Shown piece after piece: positions 15,911 to 19,663 of a stretch of 19,663 nucleotides of DNA. This stretch comes from CAYUZU01 sp964448675. Its GTDB lineage: Bacteria; Planctomycetota; Phycisphaerae; UBA1845; Fen-1342. The stretch is taken from assembly GCA_964448675.1 (NCBI GenBank), contig CAYUZU010000049.1, forward strand, positions 1 through 19,663, given 5' to 3'. The notes under the pieces are model-generated. The model saw only the letters and a list, made by a program, of their open reading frames with translations. It was not told where the DNA came from and ran no database searches. A program made the position numbers and the translations under genes. Numbering within the stretch: position 1 is the stretch's first letter; every line of letters starts with the position of its first letter.

Positions 15911-16040
15911 ATGCGCTTCCCTATGGCGTTTCTCACGCTCGTCGTCATCTCCGGCGCGGGCATGCCGTCGGTTGCTCGTGCGTCAACTGAGCCATGGACG
16001 GGCAACTGGCACACCTACTGGCGCGATGGTGAAGCGCTGG
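15911..16040 (+). pseudogene. Signal-peptide fragment, 5' part of a broken secreted or MscS gene
   Basis: From ATG 15911 (AGGAG about 11 bases upstream) the frame encodes a convincing signal peptide, MRFPMAFLTLVVISGAGMPS, cleaved near VARA-S. Next comes EPWTGNWHTYWRDGEALV, which looks like the first strands of a beta-rich domain (W-x-G-x-W pattern). After about residue 44 the frame turns into arginine-rich shadow sequence because the DNA now encodes MscS in another frame. A -10-like TATGAT lies at 15867-15872. The simplest reading is that an internal deletion joined this 5' end out of frame to the channel domain. Confidence 0.6.
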
Positions 16041-16925
16041 TCTGTGCGCCTGACCGTGTTCAGCGTGATCGTCCTACTGGCGCTGGGAGAGGTCGGTCTG
16101 TCGGGCGATGTGCTGAGCATGTTGTCGTTGCCGGTGGTGCTACTGCTGGTCGTCGGCGTGACGTGGCTCCTGCTGAAACTGACCGGCGTCATCGGCGACT
16201 TCCTGCACGCGCGGGCCGAGCGCACCCCCGGGCAAGTGGACGAGATTGTCACGTCCCTGGGGGCCGGCGTCGCCAAGGTCCTCATCGTCGTGGGCGGCAT
16301 CCTGATTGCCGGGAAGATGCTCGGCATCCCGTACGAGGGGATGCTGGCCGGGCTGAGTATCGGTGGTCTCGCCGTGGCCATTGCGGCGCGGGATACGGTG
16401 TCGCACTTCCTCGGGGCCGCGATCATGATCGCTGATCGGCCGTTCAAACGCGGCGATCTGGTGGATGTCGACGGGAACTGGGCGGTCGTCGAATCCGTCG
16501 GCTTACGTTCTTCACGCTTGCGCCGGCTCGACGACGCCTTGCTGACCATCCCTAACGGCCGCCTGTCCGACCACATGGTCGTAAATCTGGGACGTCGTCG
16601 CAAACGTCTCATTGTGCTGGAAGTCGGGTTGACCTATGACACCCCGCGGGAGAAGCTCGATCAATTCATGCAGGAATTGAAGCGGGCCATCGAGGTAATG
16701 GACCACGTCGATCCCGAGTTCTATGTAGGACTGAAGTCTTTCGGCGAATCCTCGCTGGACTTCGAGGTCCGGGCATCTTTCTGGGTCTCGACTTATACGG
16801 AGCACGTCGAGTCCCGCCACCGGCTGGTGGCCGAAATCGTCAGCCTCGTCGACCGCCAGGGCCTGTCGTTCGCTTTCCCGACGCGCACACTGCACGTCTC
16901 GGATAGTGTGAGGGTCACGCAATGA
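16026..16925 (+). CDS. MscS-type mechanosensitive channel, probably 5'-truncated
   Basis: A 299-residue small-conductance mechanosensitive channel, which opens under membrane tension to release solutes. Hydrophobic segments lie near 8-24, 30-46, 73-92 and the pore helix 96-124 (LSIGGLAVAIAARDTVSHFL). The family signature ADRPFKRGDLVDVDG and LTIPNGRLSDHMVVN matches the E. coli MscS stretch 'RPF..GE.VDL..IPNG'. A cytoplasmic alpha/beta tail follows (VSTYTEHVESRHRLVAEIV). The ATG at 16026 has no ribosome-binding site, and the frame overlaps the end of the signal-peptide fragment in another frame. The gene has probably lost its original 5' end and may not be expressed. Confidence 0.8.
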   Translation: MVKRWSVRLTVFSVIVLLALGEVGLSGDVLSMLSLPVVLLLVVGVTWLLLKLTGVIGDFLHARAERTPGQVDEIVTSLGAGVAKVLIVVGGILIAGKMLGIPYEGMLAGLSIGGLAVAIAARDTVSHFLGAAIMIADRPFKRGDLVDVDGNWAVVESVGLRSSRLRRLDDALLTIPNGRLSDHMVVNLGRRRKRLIVLEVGLTYDTPREKLDQFMQELKRAIEVMDHVDPEFYVGLKSFGESSLDFEVRASFWVSTYTEHVESRHRLVAEIVSLVDRQGLSFAFPTRTLHVSDSVRVTQ

Positions 16926-16972
16926 GCTGACGGAGGGCCTGGGGCGCGGATCCTCCGGGTTATGAGCCAAAG

Positions 16973-17107
16973 GTATCCCCTGCCCACCGACGTATTCATC
17001 CCAACGATCGCTGCGTGCAGCAGCAAGCGCGCAACGACTTGATGTGGCTCGATGACCAAGGGCTCGGGACACACTTTCTGATTCACGATCGCGACATGAA
17101 GTTCCAG
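16973..17107 (+). pseudogene. Integrase/DDE transposase core fragment
   Basis: A 45-codon stretch reads VSPAHRRIHPNDRCVQQQAR, then NDLMWLDDQGLGT, then HFLIHDRDMKFQ. This matches rve-type integrase cores of insertion sequences (pattern 'WVxQQARN...LIHDRDxKF'), with the catalytic-type Asp in HDRD. Homology ends abruptly on both sides and no full transposase is present. It begins 48 bases after the MscS stop and is on the opposite strand to the IS3-type fragment, so it comes from a separate element. Confidence 0.7.
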
Positions 17108-17345
17108 ACTAGGTCGCGCCGCTTACCCGCAGCGATGCCGTACGCGACACACGCCCTGGGCCGGCCTCAGGTGTGACCGCATGAGAGGCGTGGTCAGCAA
17201 GGCCCTGCCAAGGGTTGCAGCTTCGCTTCAATCCGTACTGCGAGCCCCTTTCTTGCTCAGCGATGGAAACGTCGTTACCCTCCGACGCTATCAGGCGAGC
17301 ACTGTCGTTTTCGTCGCTTACCGATCATACAAAGGGAGACGTCGC
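17108..17345 (+). other. Intergenic region upstream of the lipoprotein pair
   Basis: These 238 bases separate the integrase remnant from the small lipoprotein gene. A longer frame from 17181 is open, but it lacks a signal or a ribosome-binding site. I see no clear promoter. Confidence 0.4.
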
Positions 17346-17555
17346 ATGCGTCGCAAGATCGTCGCCACGGCCGTGGGCGTGATTCTCGTCACACTCTGTA
17401 GCGGCGCGAGCTGCCGGCAGGAAACCGCCCAGAACGTCCTGGCTACATTCCTGAACACGGCTGCGGAAGCGGTCGCGGAGCAACTCGTCAGCAGCACGGC
17501 GAAGCCGCTGCAGGCCACTGATCAAATGGAGCGTACCTGGGAGGGCTGGCGATGA
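17346..17555 (+). CDS. Small exported (lipo)protein, unknown function
   Basis: A 69-residue protein. The signal MRRKIVATAVGVILVTLCSG is followed by ASC-R (Cys23), a non-canonical lipobox with Gly at -3. An amphipathic helical part (NVLATFLNTAAEAVAEQLVS) and a polar end follow. Short lipoproteins of this kind occur in planctomycetes without assigned function. ATG at 17346 has AAGGGAG seven bases upstream; the open frame to 17181 has nothing comparable. Its stop overlaps the next start (ATGA), so the two are coupled. Confidence 0.7.
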   Translation: MRRKIVATAVGVILVTLCSGASCRQETAQNVLATFLNTAAEAVAEQLVSSTAKPLQATDQMERTWEGWR

Positions 17556-18805
17556 AGCGGATCCTCGAACGGCCTGGGACGGTCCTCCTCATCGGAATGG
17601 CTCTGCTCCTGACCGGCTGTCAGATCGGGCCGCGGGCCATGTCTCTTGGTCACCCGGAGTACGCCAGCGTCATCGGCAAGTTGACCGACGAACAGCTACT
17701 GCTGAACCTCGTGCGACTGCGCTATCGCGCCACGCCGGTATGGCTCGAAGTCTCGAGCATCTCCACGCAGTTCGAAGCCTCTGCCGCGGGTGACGTCAGT
17801 GCGGCATTGAATGAGGACGTCGGCTCGGGAGGGGCGCATAACCCTGATGCGTTCGGCATCGGCGCCGGCATCGCTTATGCAGAGCGTCCCACGATCAGCT
17901 ACTCGATTCTCAGGGGGGAACAGTTCACGACGCGGTTATTGAAGCCGATTTCGGTCAGCGGGGTATCGCTGCTGGCCGACTCCGGATGGCGTGCTGATCG
18001 CGTGTTGCTGCTGATGGCCGAGCGGGTAAACGGATTGAAGAACGCACCGCGGGCTTCCGGACCCACACCAGCCGACGAGCCCGAATTCCGCGACTTTCAG
18101 GAGGCGGCGCGGCTGATCTGGAAGCTGGATCGCGCCGGTCACATCGACTTTGAGGCTTCCACGCGGATTGAACAAATCAGCGATCCAATCCCGGCTGCGA
18201 ACGTCGAGGGCGATATGCTGATCGACGCCGCCAAGTCGGGCTCTGAGTTTCACTTGAGTGACGATGGGCAGACGATGGTCCTGACGCAGGAACAACGCGT
18301 GCTCATCATGCGCGTGGCTGAAAGCGCACAGGATTCACCGGACGTCGCACGTTTGCGGCACCTGTTGAAGCTGAAGCCGGAGAGCCTGCGCTACGACCTC
18401 GTCGATCCAGCTGACGCCGAGTATCACCCGCTAACGCAGGAGGAGGTATTCAGTAACATCTCCATCGATACGCGTTCATTATTGGGTGTCATGTACTACC
18501 TATCGAATGGGATCGCGGTTCCACCGGAGGACCAACTTGATGGACCCGTCACGCAGACGCTTGACGAAGCCGGCAAACCGTTTGACTGGGGGGAGCTGCT
18601 CGACGGGGTGTTCAAGGTGCACTCCAGCAAGCAACGGCCGAGTAGTGCAGCCGTCGCCGTGCGCTATCGTGGCCACTGGTTCTACATCGCCAGTGACGAT
18701 GAGAGTTCGCTGTCAACTTTCGCGTTACTGAATCAACTGGACTCCTTCACATCGGGCGAGCGTCAGGGTGCGGCACCGGTACTGACGTTACCGGTGGGTA
18801 ATTGA
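17552..18805 (+). CDS. Conserved hypothetical lipoprotein
   Basis: A 417-residue lipoprotein. The signal peptide ends in LLTGC (Cys23). It belongs, by recall, to a conserved group of unknown function found in planctomycetes and some proteobacteria. Recognisable elements are HPEYASVIGKLTDEQLLLNL, VRLRYRATPVWLEVSSISTQ, ERPTISYSILRGEQFTTRLL, SGWRADRVLLLMAERVNGLK and a late segment SLLGVMYYLSNGIAVP. The C-terminal part reads AVAVRYRGHWFYIASDDESS, which looks like the end of an alpha/beta domain. Location is the cell envelope. It starts inside the stop of the small lipoprotein (ATGA), forming a two-gene operon. No enzyme motif is visible. Confidence 0.8.
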   Translation: MKRILERPGTVLLIGMALLLTGCQIGPRAMSLGHPEYASVIGKLTDEQLLLNLVRLRYRATPVWLEVSSISTQFEASAAGDVSAALNEDVGSGGAHNPDAFGIGAGIAYAERPTISYSILRGEQFTTRLLKPISVSGVSLLADSGWRADRVLLLMAERVNGLKNAPRASGPTPADEPEFRDFQEAARLIWKLDRAGHIDFEASTRIEQISDPIPAANVEGDMLIDAAKSGSEFHLSDDGQTMVLTQEQRVLIMRVAESAQDSPDVARLRHLLKLKPESLRYDLVDPADAEYHPLTQEEVFSNISIDTRSLLGVMYYLSNGIAVPPEDQLDGPVTQTLDEAGKPFDWGELLDGVFKVHSSKQRPSSAAVAVRYRGHWFYIASDDESSLSTFALLNQLDSFTSGERQGAAPVLTLPVGN

Positions 18806-18806
18806 C

Positions 18807-19073
18807 GTGTTTCCCATCTGTCGACGACGTGCTCCTGGCGAGCCGGCTCACGCTTCTGAAGGTGCGCCCCCGGAGGGTGCTGAGGTACCTCTACTGCTGG
18901 ACGACTGCAACGACGATGGGGTCGTGGACGAGACCGACTGGCGACTCTTCACCGACTGCGTCAGCAGCTCAGACGCGCCGGGTGAGGCGGGCTGCGAGTG
19001 TGCCGACGACAACCGCGACACGAACGTCGACCCGGCTGACCTCTCGGCGATTCAGGCGTTAGTCGGGCAGTAG
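18807..19073 (+). pseudogene. Dockerin/EF-hand-like C-terminal tail, probable remnant
   Basis: An 88-codon frame opens with GTG at 18807, one base after the lipoprotein stop. The second half has paired calcium-loop-like motifs: DCNDDGVVDETDWRLF and DDNRDTNVDPADLSAIQALV. This matches the duplicated 'DxNxDGxVDxxDxxxF' C-terminal tails common on planctomycete exported proteins. The first 30 residues are not protein-like and there is no signal peptide, so this is probably the tail of a longer exported protein whose front was lost. A coupled short gene is a less likely alternative. Confidence 0.5.
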
Positions 19074-19123
19074 GCGGACCAGTCTAAGCCTGGCGGAGCT
19101 TGCGGACGGCCCGGTAACCGTAA

Positions 19124-19219
19124 GAAGCAGCCCGCCTCCCGCGGCGATTTGGGAATTCGTACCTGATTCCCACCGGGATGATCCGTCGATTGTCGCGGAA
19201 AGGTGAAATCGTGCGGCGG
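19124..19219. repeat. 96-bp direct repeat, copy B
   Basis: Copy B matches 15560-15655 in the same orientation with three substitutions. It ends 31 bases from the 3' end of the tRNA-Pro gene. Its boundaries are as sharp as those of copy A, with unrelated flanks (CCGTAA on the left, TTTCTA on the right). Confidence 0.85.
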
Positions 19220-19229
19220 TTTCTACCGC
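19216..19229 (-). other. Hairpin downstream of tRNA-Pro
   Basis: GCGGT and ACCGC pair around a 4-base loop, about 22 bases past the tRNA 3' end on the minus strand. It may help end or process the tRNA transcript. There is no T-tract. It straddles the right edge of repeat copy B. Confidence 0.35.
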
Positions 19230-19250
19230 TATATGAGGGGACTGTCGAAA

Positions 19251-19325
19251 TCGGAGTGAAAGGATTTGAACCTTCGACCTCTGCGTCCCGAACGCAGCGC
19301 TCTGACCAGGCTGAGCTACACTCCG
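19251..19325 (-). tRNA. tRNA-Pro (anticodon CGG)
   Basis: Read on the minus strand from 19325, a full cloverleaf forms. The acceptor CGGAGTG pairs with CACTCCG, and the D-arm is GCTCAGCCTGGTCAGAGC. The anticodon stem CTGCG/CGCAG holds loop TTCGGGA (anticodon CGG), the T-arm GAAGG/CCTTT holds loop TTCAAAT, and discriminator A is at 19251. The 3' CCA is not encoded. The body resembles bacterial tRNA-Pro. Confidence 0.95.
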
Positions 19326-19355
19326 TACCCAGGCCCCGCTGGTCGCGCGGCCCGC

Positions 19356-19373
19356 CCCGCTCATTCGTGCGGG
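19356..19373 (-). other. Leader hairpin upstream of tRNA-Pro
   Basis: CCCGC (19356-19360) pairs with GCGGG (19369-19373) around an 8-base loop. It lies between the candidate promoter and the tRNA 5' end and may be a processing stem. Confidence 0.3.
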
Positions 19374-19380
19374 ACCGTGC

Positions 19381-19408
19381 ATTCTATCGCATCGGCATTC
19401 TGAGGCAA
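19381..19408 (-). promoter_or_regulatory. Promoter of tRNA-Pro
   Basis: On the minus strand TTGCCT (19408-19403) and TAGAAT (19386-19381) are separated by 16 bases. The predicted start near 19374 leaves a leader of about 49 bases before the mature tRNA. Confidence 0.55.
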
Positions 19409-19614
19409 GGCGTGAATCCGCAGTTCTCGGACCCGGCCCTGGCGACCCCGGCCTCAGGGGGGCCTACCCGCCGGCGCCGGCTCGCAGGCCCCCGCCGCCC
19501 AGACCCGTTGCCCGCGGGCCGCCGGCCGACGATGATTCCCACGAGGCCGGACGAATAATCGCCCCGGCTTCGCGAATCCCACAACGAACCGGTCGACGCG
19601 CCGCCGGGCTCTAG
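19409..19614. other. Intergenic region without a supported gene
   Basis: No coding pattern or RNA is visible. It ends in a 7-bp hairpin CCGGGCT-ct-AGCCCGG (19604-19619) that overlaps the edge of the right terminal repeat. Confidence 0.4.
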
Positions 19615-19663
19615 CCCGGATTATTCACGGCTGAATTGAAAAAGCGGCCTTCGTGTGGTTTAA
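19615..19663. repeat. Right copy of 49-bp terminal inverted repeat
   Basis: These last 49 bases are the exact reverse complement of 7-55. The sequence stops at the very edge of the unit, as expected when an assembly breaks in a multicopy repeat. Next to it lies the hairpin at 19604-19619. Confidence 0.85.

Noticed and set aside
16041..16435. Continuation of the 15911 frame as a real protein
   Set aside because: After the junction it is Arg/Gly-rich and overlaps the MscS coding frame, which has clear homology.
19178..19558. 126-codon plus-strand frame across the tRNA
   Set aside because: Runs through repeat copy B and the antisense of tRNA-Pro; no protein-like pattern.
1..19663. Whole window as one large transposon bounded by terminal inverted repeats
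   Set aside because: No transposase next to either end; housekeeping genes and a tRNA lie inside. A dispersed repeat at assembly ends is simpler.

Overview
This 19.7 kb window is GC-rich bacterial DNA. Its gene content points to a planctomycete-like organism, probably from an environmental or metagenomic assembly. The clues are a PEP-CTERM exported protein, several lipoproteins, a five-bladed beta-propeller glycosidase-type lipoprotein, a dockerin/EF-hand-like 'DxNxDG' tail, a glycine-rich RRM protein, a B12-binding radical SAM protein and a plant/trypanosome-like phosphofructokinase. This placement is inference from gene families; there is no rRNA in the window to confirm it.

Layout. Bases 1-265 hold a 49-bp terminal repeat and two GC-rich inverted repeats. 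They lead into a phosphofructokinase (266-1645, +), which converges on a PEP-CTERM protein (1732-2355, -). A divergent promoter region precedes a beta-propeller lipoprotein (2678-3688, +) and a small membrane protein (3705-4229, +). A minus-strand group follows: RRM protein (7092-6778), cysteine-free HesB/IscA-like protein (6705-6436), a previously untracked ORF (6403-6086) and a cobalamin-binding radical SAM protein (6114-4207). Next come an alpha/beta hydrolase lipoprotein (8447-7584) and RecQ (10595-8547), the latter behind a near-consensus promoter. The minus-strand efflux operon is membrane fusion protein (15358-14270), RND pump (14273-11223) and a small lipoprotein with one CxxCH motif (11181-10765).

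The right-hand quarter (15.5-19.3 kb) is scarred. Two 96-bp direct repeats, about 97 percent identical, lie 3.5 kb apart. One abuts a broken IS3-type transposase remnant; the other sits 31 bp beyond the 3' end of a tRNA-Pro(CGG) gene. Between them are an MscS channel whose 5' end is fused out of frame to a signal-peptide fragment, a second transposase/integrase remnant, a two-gene lipoprotein operon of unknown function and an orphan dockerin-like tail. The first and last ~50 bases of the window are an inverted pair of one repeat, which suggests that the sequence ends inside a dispersed element.

I found no CRISPR array, defence island, rRNA or intact transposon. The most unusual items are the paired 96-bp repeats beside the tRNA, the broken MscS gene, the hidden ORF ahead of the radical SAM gene, the heme-motif lipoprotein in the efflux operon, and the TTGTT/AACAA palindromes at the recQ and efflux promoters.
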